DNA of 64,000 nucleotides from Pantoea sp. Mb-10 (GTDB lineage Bacteria; Pseudomonadota; Gammaproteobacteria; Enterobacterales; Enterobacteriaceae): NCBI RefSeq assembly GCF_021272205.1, contig NZ_JAJSDX010000003.1:310001-374000 (forward strand), written 5' to 3'. The notes beneath the pieces were generated by a model. That model was not told the DNA's origin. It saw only the letters and a list, made by a program, of their open reading frames with translations, and ran no database searches. A program made the translations under genes and the position numbers. Every line of letters starts with the position of its first letter. Within the stretch, counting starts at the first letter, position 1. Positions 26,907-36,907 of the stretch are shown here, piece by piece.

Positions 26907-29180
26907 TCAGACTTCGCCTGCGGTATCACGCGCCGGACGCGCCGGGGCGTTCACTTCCACGCTATCAATACGCTGCAGGCCACGCGCCACGCTGCCGCGA
27001 CGGCCGCGATCGGCGCGCACTTTTTGCAGATCCTCATCGCGCATGATCAGCTTGCGTTTGCCGACGTAAATCGTCAGTGAACTGCCCGGCGGCAGGATCA
27101 GCAGCCACTGCAAGCGATCGACGCCCGCTGCGGCATCCGCCGCCGGAATCGAGATGATTTTATTGCCCTTGCCTTTCGACATTTGCGGCAGATCGCTCAC
27201 CGGGAACATCAGCATACGGCCCGCCTGGGTGATGGCCAGCAGCATGTCGTCGCCGGAGTGCACCGCCAGCGGCGTCATGACTTTGGCATTTTCAGGCAGC
27301 GTCAGCAGCGCTTTACCGGCGCGATTGCGCGAAACCAAATCGGCAAAGGTACAGATAAAGCCATAGCCCGCGTCGGAAGCCAGCAGCAGTTTCTGATCGT
27401 CAGCCTCCATCAGCACCTGCTCAATGACTGCACCCGGCGGTGGCGTAAGTTTACCGGTCAAGGGTTCACCCTGCCCGCGCGCCGACGGCAGCGAGGTGGG
27501 ATCGAGCGTGTAGCTGCGGCCGGTTGAGTCGATAAACGCCACCGGTTGGTTGCTTTTGCCGCGCGCGGCGGCGCGATAGGTGTCCCCGGCTTTGTAACTT
27601 AACCCTGCCGGATCGATATCGTGCCCTTTGGCGCTGCGCACCCAGCCCATTTGCGACAGTACAATGGTCACCGGCTCAGCGCTCACCAGCTCATTTTCGC
27701 TCAGGGCTTTGGCCTCTTCCCGCTCCTGCAGCGGCGAACGACGTGCGTCACCGTAGGTTTGGCTATCGGCCTGCAGCTCTTTCTTGAGCAGATTGCTCAT
27801 TTTCTTCTCGGAGCCAAGAATTGACTGGATCTGGTCACGCTCTTTTTCCAGTTCGGCCTGCTCGCCGCGAATTTTCATCTCTTCCAGCTTGGCAAGATGA
27901 CGCAGCTTCAGCTCCAGAATCGCTTCCGCCTGGGTTTCGCTGATGTCAAAACGCGACATCAATACCGGCTTCGGCTCATCCTCCGTGCGGATAATGTGAA
28001 TAACGTCATCGATGTTGAGAAACGCCACCAGCAAACCTTCAAGGATATGCAAGCGGCGCAGCACGCGGTCAAGACGGTGATTGAGGCGGCGCGTCACGGT
28101 GTCGCGGCGGTAGACCAGCCATTCCGTCAGGATCTCATGCAGGTTTTTTACCGCCGGACGGTTATCCAGGCCGATCATGTTCAGGTTAACGCGATAGCTT
28201 TTTTCCAGATCGGTGGTGGCAAACAGGTGATTCATCACCTGCTCCAGATCCACGCGGTTAGAGCGCGGAACAATCACCAAACGCGTGGGGTTCTCGTGAT
28301 CCGACTCATCGCGCAGATCCTCCACCATCGGCAATTTTTTGTTGCGCATCTGCGTGGCGATCTGCTCCAGCACGCGCGCACCGGAAACTTGATGCGGCAG
28401 CGCGGTGATCACCACGTCGCCGTCCTCTTTTTTCCATACCGCGCGCTGGCGAATCGAGCCGCGCCCGTTCTGGTAAATTTTGCGAATCTCGTCGCGCGGG
28501 GTGATGATTTCCGCTTCGGTTGGGAAATCCGGCCCCTGCACAATATCCAGCAGTTCGTCCAGCGTGGTACCGGGTTTGTCGATGAGCTTCACTGCGGCTT
28601 CGGCCACTTCGCGCAGGTTGTGCGGTGGAATATCGGTGGCCATGCCCACGGCAATGCCGGTGGTGCCGTTCAGCAGGATATTCGGCAGGCGCGCCGGCAG
28701 CATTTTCGGCTCCTGCAGCGTGCCATCGAAATTGGGAATATAATCCACCGTGCCCTGCCCCAGCTCGGCCAGCAGCACTTCTGCATACTTAGACAGACGC
28801 GATTCGGTATAACGCATGGCGGCGAAAGACTTCGGATCGTCCGGCGCCCCCCAGTTGCCTTGGCCATCTACCAGCGGATAGCGGTAGGAGAACGGCTGCG
28901 CCATCAATACCATGGCTTCATAGCAGGCGCTGTCGCCATGCGGATGGTATTTACCCAGCACGTCCCCCACGGTACGCGCGGATTTTTTGAATTTAGCGCT
29001 CGCGCTAAGGCCCAGCTCAGACATGGCGTAAATAATACGGCGCTGCACCGGCTTCAACCCGTCGCCGATATACGGCAGCGCGCGATCCATGATGACGTAC
29101 ATGGAGTAGTTCAGGTATGCGTTTTCGGTAAATTTGTGCAGGGCAAGACGCTCTGCACCATCCTGCGTTAACTCGCTCAT
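26907..29180 (-). CDS. parC: DNA topoisomerase IV subunit A ParC
   Basis: A 757-residue ParC (E. coli 752). The catalytic tyrosine lies in AAMRYTE. The quinolone-resistance determining region reads [15 protein letters not shown], with wild-type Ser and Glu at the positions equivalent to E. coli 80 and 84 (84 and 88 here). With ParE it decatenates daughter chromosomes. parC, plsC and ftsP form a probable operon. An opposite-strand frame of 424 codons inside it is a shadow. Confidence 0.97.
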   Translation of the reverse strand: MSELTQDGAERLALHKFTENAYLNYSMYVIMDRALPYIGDGLKPVQRRIIYAMSELGLSASAKFKKSARTVGDVLGKYHPHGDSACYEAMVLMAQPFSYRYPLVDGQGNWGAPDDPKSFAAMRYTESRLSKYAEVLLAELGQGTVDYIPNFDGTLQEPKMLPARLPNILLNGTTGIAVGMATDIPPHNLREVAEAAVKLIDKPGTTLDELLDIVQGPDFPTEAEIITPRDEIRKIYQNGRGSIRQRAVWKKEDGDVVITALPHQVSGARVLEQIATQMRNKKLPMVEDLRDESDHENPTRLVIVPRSNRVDLEQVMNHLFATTDLEKSYRVNLNMIGLDNRPAVKNLHEILTEWLVYRRDTVTRRLNHRLDRVLRRLHILEGLLVAFLNIDDVIHIIRTEDEPKPVLMSRFDISETQAEAILELKLRHLAKLEEMKIRGEQAELEKERDQIQSILGSEKKMSNLLKKELQADSQTYGDARRSPLQEREEAKALSENELVSAEPVTIVLSQMGWVRSAKGHDIDPAGLSYKAGDTYRAAARGKSNQPVAFIDSTGRSYTLDPTSLPSARGQGEPLTGKLTPPPGAVIEQVLMEADDQKLLLASDAGYGFICTFADLVSRNRAGKALLTLPENAKVMTPLAVHSGDDMLLAITQAGRMLMFPVSDLPQMSKGKGNKIISIPAADAAAGVDRLQWLLILPPGSSLTIYVGKRKLIMRDEDLQKVRADRGRRGSVARGLQRIDSVEVNAPARPARDTAGEV

Positions 29181-29301
29181 TAAGCTTGTATCCTCACTCT
29201 GGTTCCACGGCGGCGGAACACCGGGCGGTGGTTTGGCGAGGATAGTACATTATTGGCGGAATTTAGTCACAGGGAAGCCAGTGCCGGGCATCGCTGCGCC
29301 C

Positions 29302-29946
29302 TCAGCCTGGCAGCGCATTCAGCGCATTGTGTAAGCCAAAAGTCGTGCCCCACATCTGGCGCGCGAACACGTGCCCGGTGCCCAGATAGGTTTTACCGCT
29401 GTAGTGCTCTGGAATAAAGTAGTGGCTGGGCCAGCACGTGAGATTACTGTAGCCAAGGCGCTGCACGGTTTGCGTCAGCAACAAAGGGCCCGTTTCTTCC
29501 CACGGTAGGTTTTTCGTGACGCTCTGTTTACGCTCAATGGCCATGATCAGCTCTGCCAGCAAGGCAGCTTTCGCTTCAGCGGCCAGATAGCCATTGGCGA
29601 TCAGGCCCGCCCGGACGTGTTCGTTCTCCATGCTGGCGCACACCTGGCTATCAAACAGCCACGCTTCTAAAGGTTTGATGCACAGGCTGTCAGCGTCTAC
29701 CGCAAAACCGCCGTGGTGGAACAAAATCTCATAGCGCATGATATCCGCCGCCCCGGCGTACCGTGCTCTCTTGAGCATACTGTCAATGTGCCGGCGGTTG
29801 ATCCATGCGGTGCTGGCCAATTCAGCATTGCCCCAGACTTTCACCTGCCAGCGTGGATTCAGGTCGCGCCAGCTCGCGATCAGCCTGGCGGGGATTTTAC
29901 TTTCATCGCCAATCCAGACGATGTGAAGGGTTTTGGGGATATTCAC
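29302..29946 (-). CDS. GT32-type glycosyltransferase with DXD motif
   Basis: A 214-residue protein with the family layout of GT32 (OCH1-like, sugar-binding DXD): PKTLHIVWIGD at the N-terminus and ADIMRYEILFHHGGFAVDADSLC, where DAD binds the metal-nucleotide sugar. GTG is the start: it overlaps the upstream gene's stop (GTGA) and has GAGG seven bases upstream. It is coupled to a GT25 enzyme, so the two probably decorate lipopolysaccharide or another surface glycan. The acceptor is unknown. Confidence 0.8.
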   Translation of the reverse strand: MNIPKTLHIVWIGDESKIPARLIASWRDLNPRWQVKVWGNAELASTAWINRRHIDSMLKRARYAGAADIMRYEILFHHGGFAVDADSLCIKPLEAWLFDSQVCASMENEHVRAGLIANGYLAAEAKAALLAELIMAIERKQSVTKNLPWEETGPLLLTQTVQRLGYSNLTCWPSHYFIPEHYSGKTYLGTGHVFARQMWGTTFGLHNALNALPG

Positions 29947-30626
29947 GGCGTCACCTCGCTCAGCGTCACGGCAATGTCAGACAAGGGTTTGTAGAAGAGA
30001 GGGCGGTAGTCCATGTGACCGTCTTCAATATTGGAGCAGCCGGGCAGCTGATGGCCGGCAACGGGGTAGATGCCCAACCATTTGTCGCGCATCATCAAGC
30101 TTTGCCAGTGGACATCCAGCGCGTACTGATTTTTACGCCCGCCCTGTAACAAGGCGGCGAGGGAAGCCGCATAATTATCGCGCAGCGTGAGCAGATAGTG
30201 CGCATTGACGAGATAGGCGCAGGCGCAAAACGCCTTCAGCGGTTTTACCAACCCTGGCGCGCTTTTCAACGGAATAACCTGCAAATAGTTAGCACTAAGC
30301 AGCGCGACGTCCCAGCTAAGCGCGGTCAGCGCATTTGACATGCACGTCAGCGCCGCACTGCTCTGGGCCGTGTGGTTAAAACACATATCATCTTCCAACA
30401 CCAGGATAGGACCCCAGCCGTTTTCGATCGCCATATTGAGCACGGCAAGGTGCGACTGCGTGCGGCCAATGTGCCCCAGCAGATGGGCACAGGCGTCGAA
30501 GCGCACGATTTTTTCCGGCGGGACGCGCAGCAGCCTAAGCTGCTTTTGCAGGCTTTCGTCGCGATCTTTGCGGTGCGACAAATTGATATAAATAACTTTA
30601 TCGATACTGTCCCAGAGCGGGGTCAT
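29943..30626 (-). CDS. GT25-type (LPS biosynthesis) glycosyltransferase
   Basis: A 227-residue GT25 protein: VIYINLSHRKDRDE at the N-terminus, GHIGRTQSHLAVL, and VLEDDMCF as the DXD-type motif. GT25 members add hexoses to lipooligosaccharide in Haemophilus and Neisseria. The ATG at 30626 was chosen; a GTG at 30641 is in frame but has no ribosome site, and the choice is not firm. The gene overlaps the GT32 gene downstream. Confidence 0.8.
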   Translation of the reverse strand: MTPLWDSIDKVIYINLSHRKDRDESLQKQLRLLRVPPEKIVRFDACAHLLGHIGRTQSHLAVLNMAIENGWGPILVLEDDMCFNHTAQSSAALTCMSNALTALSWDVALLSANYLQVIPLKSAPGLVKPLKAFCACAYLVNAHYLLTLRDNYAASLAALLQGGRKNQYALDVHWQSLMMRDKWLGIYPVAGHQLPGCSNIEDGHMDYRPLFYKPLSDIAVTLSEVTP

Positions 30627-30714
30627 GGCAAAGGTTTCCACAGGTGTTTAGCGGTTAAAGACGTCACCTGCGACCGATAAATTTAATGTTGCACATTTTT
30701 GAGAGGGGTCATCG

Positions 30715-30738
30715 GGTGGCGCTAACCCAAGCGCCACC
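30715..30738. terminator. hairpin between glycosyltransferase pair and PheC-like gene
   Basis: A perfect 8-bp stem, GGTGGCGC with GCGCCACC around an 8-base loop, just downstream of the PheC-like gene on the minus strand. No T run follows, so termination is likely but weak. Confidence 0.45.
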
Positions 30739-30745
30739 GACGCGT

Positions 30746-31510
30746 TTAGCGGCTTGCGCCCAACCACTGCTGTTTAACGCGCGCGTATTCGCCCGTGGCA
30801 GTACTCAGGTGCAGCCATTGGTCGACATACAGCTTCCAGCTCATGTCGTCGCGCGGCAGCATGTACGCCTTTTCACCGTATTGCATCGGTTTATCTGGGC
30901 TGATGGCGCATAGCGAGGGGTAGTGCTGCGTCTGAAACAGCGCTTCAGACGCATCGGTGATCATGACGTCGGCCTGATTATCCACCAGCTGCTGAAAAAT
31001 CCCCACGTTGTCTGCCAGCCGTAAAGTGGCCTGCGGCAGATGGCTATGGACAAAGGCTTCGTTGGTGCCGCCAGCCGGTTCGATCACGCGCACTGCGGGT
31101 CGGTTAATCTGCGCCACCGTCTGGTATTTTGCTTTGTCCGCACAGCGCACCAGCGGAATTTTACCGTCAACGTCCAGCGGCTGCGCAAACCAGGCAATTT
31201 GCTGGCGCTTCAGCGTGACCGACACGCCGCCCAGTGCGATATCACACTGTTTTGCGACAAAATCCTCACTCAGGGTTTTCCACTGCGTTGGCACCCAGCG
31301 TACCTTCGCCCCCAGGCTGGCGGCCAGCGACTGGGCCATGCTGATATCCAGCCCTTCATATGCGCCATCGGGACGCAAAAAGCTGTAAGGCTTGTAGTCG
31401 CCGGTGGTGCAGACATTGAGGGTTTTACTACTGAGAATGGTGTCCAGGTGTGATTGTGCTGCCGCAGTGCCGGATACCAGCAGCGCGACCGTTGTGATAG
31501 CGATTTTCAT
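30746..31510 (-). CDS. pheC: periplasmic cyclohexadienyl dehydratase, PheC-like
   Basis: A 254-residue protein with a signal peptide (MKIAITTVALLVSGTAAAQS) and a family 3 solute-binding fold. Stretches such as TTGDYKPYSF, VGIFQQLVDNQADVMITDASEA, LCAI and EKAYMLPRDD...YVDQWLH match PheC of Pseudomonas aeruginosa, including the TDAxEA glutamate thought to be catalytic. PheC converts prephenate to phenylpyruvate and arogenate to phenylalanine in the periplasm. No permease or ATPase gene is adjacent, which favours an enzyme over a transporter subunit. An amino-acid-binding protein is the alternative. Confidence 0.82.
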   Translation of the reverse strand: MKIAITTVALLVSGTAAAQSHLDTILSSKTLNVCTTGDYKPYSFLRPDGAYEGLDISMAQSLAASLGAKVRWVPTQWKTLSEDFVAKQCDIALGGVSVTLKRQQIAWFAQPLDVDGKIPLVRCADKAKYQTVAQINRPAVRVIEPAGGTNEAFVHSHLPQATLRLADNVGIFQQLVDNQADVMITDASEALFQTQHYPSLCAISPDKPMQYGEKAYMLPRDDMSWKLYVDQWLHLSTATGEYARVKQQWLGASR

Positions 31511-31669
31511 GGTTTCTTCTTATTGAGGGAGGCGTATTTGCGCACGAATTGTGCCATAACTCGCCCAATTATTGCCTGCCAGGCAAAAGTCTTGTGATCA
31601 ACGCCCCATTTTTACCCGCATCTCAGGGGCGTACAGTGTGCGCATTCATCCAACACGAGCACGGATTTT

Positions 31670-32251
31670 ATGAGCAACATTTTCATTATCGATGGCGGAA
31701 AAACCTTCGCGCACTCCAAGGGGGAGCTGAACCATACGCTTACCGAGGTTGCTGCCAGCCAGCTGCGCGACATGGGCCACAGCGTGCAGGTCACCGTGGC
31801 CGACAGCGATTACAACGTGGCGGAAGAGATTCAGAAATATCTCGACAGTGACGTGGTGATTTATCAAATGCCAGGCTGGTGGATGGGCGAACCCTGGACG
31901 GTAAAAAAATACATCGATGAAGTCTTTACCGAAGGTCATGGTTCGCTCTATGCCAGCGACGGCCGTACGCGCAGTGACGCCAGCAAGCAGTATGGCTCCG
32001 GCGGGTTGATCCACGGGAAGAAATATATGCTGTCTCTGACCTGGAATGCGCCGCTGGAGGCCTTCACCGATCCCGATCAGTTCTTTGAAGGCGTAGGCGT
32101 TGACGGGCTTTATCTGCATTTCCACAAGGCCAATCAGTTCCTCGGTATGGAAGCCCTGCCCACCTTCATCTGTAACGATGTGATTAAACAGCCTGATGTG
32201 CCGCGTGATATTGCGCGCTATCGGACACATCTCAGCGAGATTTTTGCTTAA
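31670..32251 (+). CDS. mdaB: NADPH:quinone reductase MdaB
   Basis: A 193-residue flavodoxin-fold quinone reductase (E. coli MdaB 193): IFIIDGGKTFAHSKGELN at the N-terminus and MPGWWMGEPWTVKKYIDEVF. It carries out two-electron reduction of quinones, limiting oxidative stress. ygiN follows on the same strand, the conserved pair in which YgiN re-oxidises the quinol. Confidence 0.95.
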   Translation: MSNIFIIDGGKTFAHSKGELNHTLTEVAASQLRDMGHSVQVTVADSDYNVAEEIQKYLDSDVVIYQMPGWWMGEPWTVKKYIDEVFTEGHGSLYASDGRTRSDASKQYGSGGLIHGKKYMLSLTWNAPLEAFTDPDQFFEGVGVDGLYLHFHKANQFLGMEALPTFICNDVIKQPDVPRDIARYRTHLSEIFA

Positions 32252-32282
32252 CTGTAAGCACACCGGTAAAAAAGGAAGCATT

Positions 32283-32591
32283 ATGTTAACCGTCGTCGCA
32301 GAGATTTGTATCAAACCCGGCCGCCGTCAGGCGGTGCTGGATGCCGTGAAAACGCTGATCCCTGAAGTGCTGAAGGAAGAGGGCTGCCATCAGTACGATG
32401 CGCTGGTGGATCATCAGGCGCAGGTAACGTGGAAACAAAATTCCCCCGACTCCATTTTTATGCTGGAGCAGTGGGCGTCCCTGCGTCATCTGGAGCAGCA
32501 TCAGCAGATGCCGCACATGGATGCGCATCGCGCCACGATCAAAGACGACGTGGTGGACGTAAAAATTCTGGTGCTTGAAGCAGCGCAATAG
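32283..32591 (+). CDS. ygiN: quinol monooxygenase YgiN
   Basis: A 102-residue antibiotic-biosynthesis-monooxygenase-fold protein (E. coli YgiN 104). AAGGAAGC precedes the ATG at 32283; a longer frame to 32196 overlaps mdaB. YgiN oxidises menadiol and, with MdaB, forms a quinone redox cycle. Confidence 0.93.
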   Translation: MLTVVAEICIKPGRRQAVLDAVKTLIPEVLKEEGCHQYDALVDHQAQVTWKQNSPDSIFMLEQWASLRHLEQHQQMPHMDAHRATIKDDVVDVKILVLEAAQ

Positions 32592-32607
32592 CGATCTGTT
32601 CAGTGAT

Positions 32608-32642
32608 AAAAAAACCCCCGGTCAGGCGACCGGGGGTTTTTT
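32608..32642. terminator. strong bidirectional intrinsic terminator
   Basis: CCCCCGGTC-AGGC-GACCGGGGG with seven A on the left and six T on the right. It separates the convergent ygiN and the minus-strand Ig-protein cluster and should stop both. Confidence 0.95.
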
Positions 32643-32658
32643 ATATTAACGGCCGGAA

Positions 32659-35600
32659 TCAGATCTCTTCCTGGCGGTGTTCGACCAGCACTTCTGCGGT
32701 GCCGGCCGTATTCTGATAAACATCGTACTCCATGCCCGCAATCGTCATGGTACCCGTCGCCTGATTCCAGTTATCCACACTCTCGCCCCTCGGCAGAATG
32801 TCTTCCAGCGCCAGCGACGTGTTGCCTTCGTTCGCCGCAATCACTTGCGTTTTATCGTTGTCGATAAACAGCGACTTCGCATCCAGGGCCAGAATCTCGT
32901 TCAGCGACATCTCCATAATATTGTCGATTGCGCCAAACGGGATCACCGTTTTGCCGGGCGGCGTGGTGTCCAGGTGCGTGGGGAAGTTGGTATCCAGCGA
33001 CGTTTCGTTACCGGCGGTATCACGGAAACCAACGCTGAAGATCACTGTCTCATCGACTTCTTCCCTGGCGGCCTCCTGATCCTGGTACTCTTTGTATTCA
33101 AAGCGCCAGTTCCCCATATTGTCCACCACGGTAGTGCCCAAGATAACCGTTTTGTTCGCATCGCCGTAAATCACCACCACATCATCTTTTTGGCCGGTGC
33201 CTTTCAGGATGGGGGTCAGATCTTTGGTTTCGATGTATCCGGTTGTGCCATCCACCGCGAGTAAGGTTTCCGTACCGCCCAGATCTTTATACACGCCGTC
33301 GAAAGTGCCCACCGCTGGCGCAGTGGTATCCACGTCGAAACGGATAGGCGTGCTGAGATCGCCTTGAACACCCGATTCACTCACCACGCGATACGAAATC
33401 TCGTGAGCGCCTTCAGGAAGCAGGGGCAGTTCCAGCGCAAAGTTCGCGCCCGCCGTGACCTTGACGCTGCCGATAAGTGTGGCGCCGTCGTAGACCAGAA
33501 TCATACCGTTTTCGGTAGAGGTGCCCTTTAGCGTAGGTTGCCGATCGTCGGTGATGCTGCCGTCAGTGATGTTACCCGTGTTCGGGCCAACGTCATCTTC
33601 CAGCGCGATCACCGTAGGATTGAGCGGTATGTGCGTATCGACAATCAGATCGACAGGATCGGATTCTGACGTATTGCCTGCCGGATCTTTGATTGCCACG
33701 ATCAGCTCGTATTCACCGTCTGGGATCGCTTCGCCCGGCGTCACGGTCCATTTGCCGTCTTCGCCCACAATCGCAGTACCGATAATCGTTTGCTCACCGG
33801 TGTTTTTGTCTTCAATGATGACGCTCACGAGATCGCCTTCGTCTGCATCCTCACCGCGGATATCCGGCGTGGTGTCTTTGATCGGCGTGCTGGGGTCAAT
33901 AAGCGCAATGCCATCGGCGACAAGGGTTGGATCATCGGGCTTATCCGGCGCTTGGGTATCGATAATGAGCGTAAAGGGATCGGTTGCGTCAGAGAGTTTT
34001 CCGGTGTCTTTATCCTGCGTTTTCGCCGTCAGTGAATGTGAGCCATCACTCAGTGGCGGATTAAGGGTGAACGTCCAAGTGCCGTTGACGACCATCACCG
34101 AGCCAATAAGTATGTCGTTGTCGTAGATAAGAATGGTGTCATCATTCTTACCGACGCCGCTAAATTTCGGCGTGCTGCCGTTGGTGGCATCGCCGCTGGC
34201 GAGTTCGATCTCCTGCGCGCCGTTGTCCGCCACGACGTGGCTGATCTCCGGCTTATCGATCATGTTCAGATCGATAGTCACATCAAAGGTTGGACTCTTT
34301 TCAGATACCGTTCCCCCTTTGCTCACCGAATCCACGCTCAGGCTGTGGGCGCCGGGCTCCAGGTTCACCGTCAGCTCCCACTCGCCGCGTGCAGTAGACA
34401 TCACCGAGTCAATCAGTTTGTCACCGTCCCAAACGCGCACCAGCGTATTCGCATCGGCCTTGCCTTTCAGGGTGGGCGTGGTATCACTGGACACGGCCCC
34501 GGTTGTCAGTTCAACGCCTATCCCGCTGGTGTCATCGATCACTTTATCAAGGGTGGCAGGATCGGGCTGGTGCGAGTCCAGCGTGAAAACAAAGGGATCG
34601 GATTTTGCACTCTCACGCCCAAAGCGATCGACGTAGAATGCGCTCAATGCGTAGGTGCCATCGGTATCCAACGTCGGCTCAAAGTGCCAGCGCCCATCTT
34701 CACCGGCCGTGACGGAACCGATGACTTTGCCATTGCTGGTGATTTTTACCAGTGAACCCGGCTGCGCAACGCCCGACAGGGTCGGGGTTTTATCGTTGGT
34801 GTAATCGTTGAACGACAGGTAATCACTGTCCCCTTCATCATCAATGACGCGCATAATCTGCGGTGCTTCCGGCAATGCAGTTTCAACGTAATAAATACGC
34901 TGCACGGGTTCGCCCCAGTTATTTGCTTTATCACCAAAGCGAACCTGCACTTGGTAAATGCCATCGGTTAATTTTGGTGACGCAAAGCGCCAGTTGCCCT
35001 CTGCATCCGCCAGGAAGGTAAACACCTTTTCGTTGATTAAGACTTCAACCAGTCCGTTGGCATCTGCGCCGCCCGCATCGAATGTAATGGTATCTGAAGA
35101 AATATGAACCTGGCGCGGCAGCGCACTTGCCTCCGCCAGCGTTACATCATCATGCTGAAGGGGCTGAATATAATCCGTGTGATCCGCATGATTGTGTGCT
35201 TTTACAATGGCCCCGGCTTCCACCGTGACGTCAAACGCCGCTGAGAGATCGCTGACATTATTGGCCGCATCCGTGGCGCCAACCTGCAGAGAATGTTCGT
35301 CTGCGGAGAGTGTTGGCTGCATGCTCCATGCGCCCATGCTGTCTGTTTTTGCCGACGCAATGGGCGTCGTACTGCCATCGTCATAGAGGTAGACAATCGT
35401 ATTAGGTTCTGACACGCCTGAAAGGCTCGGTGACGTTTCTTTGGTGCTGTCTCCCGGCGTCAGGTTGCTGCTTTTCGTCGCAGAATTATCCTCTACGCGC
35501 CAGATCTCCGGCGCCACGGGCTTGGTCGTATCATAATTCACAATAAACGATGTGGGCGCACTGGCATTCGATGCCGGGTCAACGGAAAACACGGTAACCG

Positions 35601-35815
35601 TGTGTAAGCCATCAATCCAGCCATTTGGGTTAAATGACCATTTCCCATTTGCATCCGCCTTCACGGTATATTCCACCTCATCAATGATGATATGAATCAT
35701 ACAGTTTGCATTGGCTTCATCTTGAATATCTTTCCATTGATAATCAGGCTTACTCGTATTTACAATTCGAACCGGCGCAATCACGCTCGAGGAAAATGTT
35801 TTGGCTATTAATCAT
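32659..35815 (-). CDS. nine-Ig-domain surface-type protein, apparently frameshifted at its start
   Basis: About 1041 residues are read from a GTG at 35784: roughly nine Ig-like (BIg) domains of about 100 residues, each closing with a strand such as FIVNYDTTKP or DLIVDTHIP, then a 100-residue tail with SLNEILALDAKSLFIDNDKTQ, ALEDILP and EYDVYQNT. The tail resembles C-terminal regions of BapA-like adhesins; no RTX repeats, signal peptide or LPXTG. The only good ribosome site, AAAGGAG, precedes an ATG at 35815 that is one base out of frame and gives 21 codons. Removing one A in ATTAATAGCC (about 35807-35812) would give M-I-I-A-K-T-F-S-S-S joined to the long frame. The GTG has no clear ribosome site. 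Last gene of a three-gene cluster. Confidence 0.8.
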
Positions 35816-35887
35816 AGCAATACTCCTTTACGGGTAAAATCAATAAATTAACGTTAAATTCAACAGGGTAATTAATTAATAAAATTC

Positions 35888-35899
35888 AAGATGCGTCTT
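35888..35899. promoter_or_regulatory. palindromic operator-like site before the nine-Ig gene
   Basis: AAGATGCGTCTT, perfect AAGA-N4-TCTT arms extended to CAAGA/TCTTG, in an AT-rich 160-base gap, about 74 bases upstream of the ATG at 35815 (minus strand). Suggests a promoter of its own for this gene. Confidence 0.4.
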
Positions 35900-35977
35900 G
35901 GTAAACCATACCCAGTCAATAAACATTTGGTTTTGTAACAGTAGAGCTGCATTTGAAAAACTGAAACAGCAGGATAA

Positions 35978-36856
35978 TTAGTTATTTTCAACACCAATCA
36001 CGACCCGACGTTCATCACGGTAGCATGCTTTCTTTTCTTTTATTGTTCCCTTGCAAACTTTAGAAACCTGCGTTTCGCCCATGCTTTGAGTAATCATATC
36101 GCTGGCTAACAATCCGTTATCGACCAAGAGAGTTTTTACCGCCTCTGCGCGGCGCTTCCCTAAATTGAAGTTAGCGTCGGCTTCACCAATCGGATCGGTA
36201 AAACCAGTAATCACTATCCGTTTATTTTTTCTTTCCTGCATGTTTAACATCGCCACAAATTGTTGGATGGCTTCGCGACCCTCGTGCGATATATCGTTGC
36301 TATTGGCACTGCCAAATTTAAACAGCAGGTCCGAAGAAAAAACGTAATCCGCGCGTGATTCACCGACATTCGTTTCACAGGCAATAACCGATGAGGCACG
36401 TGAAAGCAGATGCGTTTGCTTTCGCAGCGCGGTAAGCTGCTGTTCAGCCTCTTCAGCATTACTCACCAGCGGGCGCCCCGTGTCATCCAGATTCGCACGG
36501 ATATAAAACGTTTTTCCCGCAGCCAGGTTGTCGCGCCACGGCTGCCGCTGTTTCCCCTCATACGTAGGCGCATCGCCAGTAAAACTGCCCAAGGAATGCA
36601 TGCCGGGTGCCAGACAAAATACGGTATAGCCACCGCTGACGAGTGAAGTATGAAACTCTCCGTCGACATAAATATTGGCTGCGGCTTTCACTTCGTTATC
36701 AACCGGAAAATAATAGACAATTCGTGTTTGATTATCTGTAACCGCAGGCATCGCTTTCCATGCTTCACCAAACAGGTTGCCAGCATGAGCGCTCAAGGGT
36801 GCCAGGACGCACAGCGAAGCCATTAAAGCCAGCGCCGTTAGTGTTTTATTTCTCAT
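35978..36856 (-). CDS. OmpA-family outer membrane or periplasmic protein
   Basis: A 292-residue protein with a signal peptide (ending SAHA), an N-terminal domain of about 130 residues (FPVDNEVKAAANIYVDGEFHTSL and APGMHSLGSFTGD, resembling DUF2846-like lipid/peptide-binding folds), and a C-terminal OmpA peptidoglycan-binding domain (FKFGSAN, ITGFTDPIGEADANFNLGKRRAEAVKTLL). It has no lipobox and no beta-barrel. AGAGG precedes the ATG. It sits between the two Ig-repeat genes and may anchor or display them at the cell wall; that role is inference. Confidence 0.85.
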   Translation of the reverse strand: MRNKTLTALALMASLCVLAPLSAHAGNLFGEAWKAMPAVTDNQTRIVYYFPVDNEVKAAANIYVDGEFHTSLVSGGYTVFCLAPGMHSLGSFTGDAPTYEGKQRQPWRDNLAAGKTFYIRANLDDTGRPLVSNAEEAEQQLTALRKQTHLLSRASSVIACETNVGESRADYVFSSDLLFKFGSANSNDISHEGREAIQQFVAMLNMQERKNKRIVITGFTDPIGEADANFNLGKRRAEAVKTLLVDNGLLASDMITQSMGETQVSKVCKGTIKEKKACYRDERRVVIGVENN

Positions 36857-36907
36857 TGCTACCTCTCAATACCAAATGCAAAGCCTAGGCGTGAAAAAAT
36901 ATAAATT

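Noticed and set aside
27897-29171. 424-codon frame on the plus strand opposite parC
   Set aside because: It lies entirely within parC on the opposite strand, has no family likeness and an Arg/His/Gln-rich composition typical of a shadow frame.
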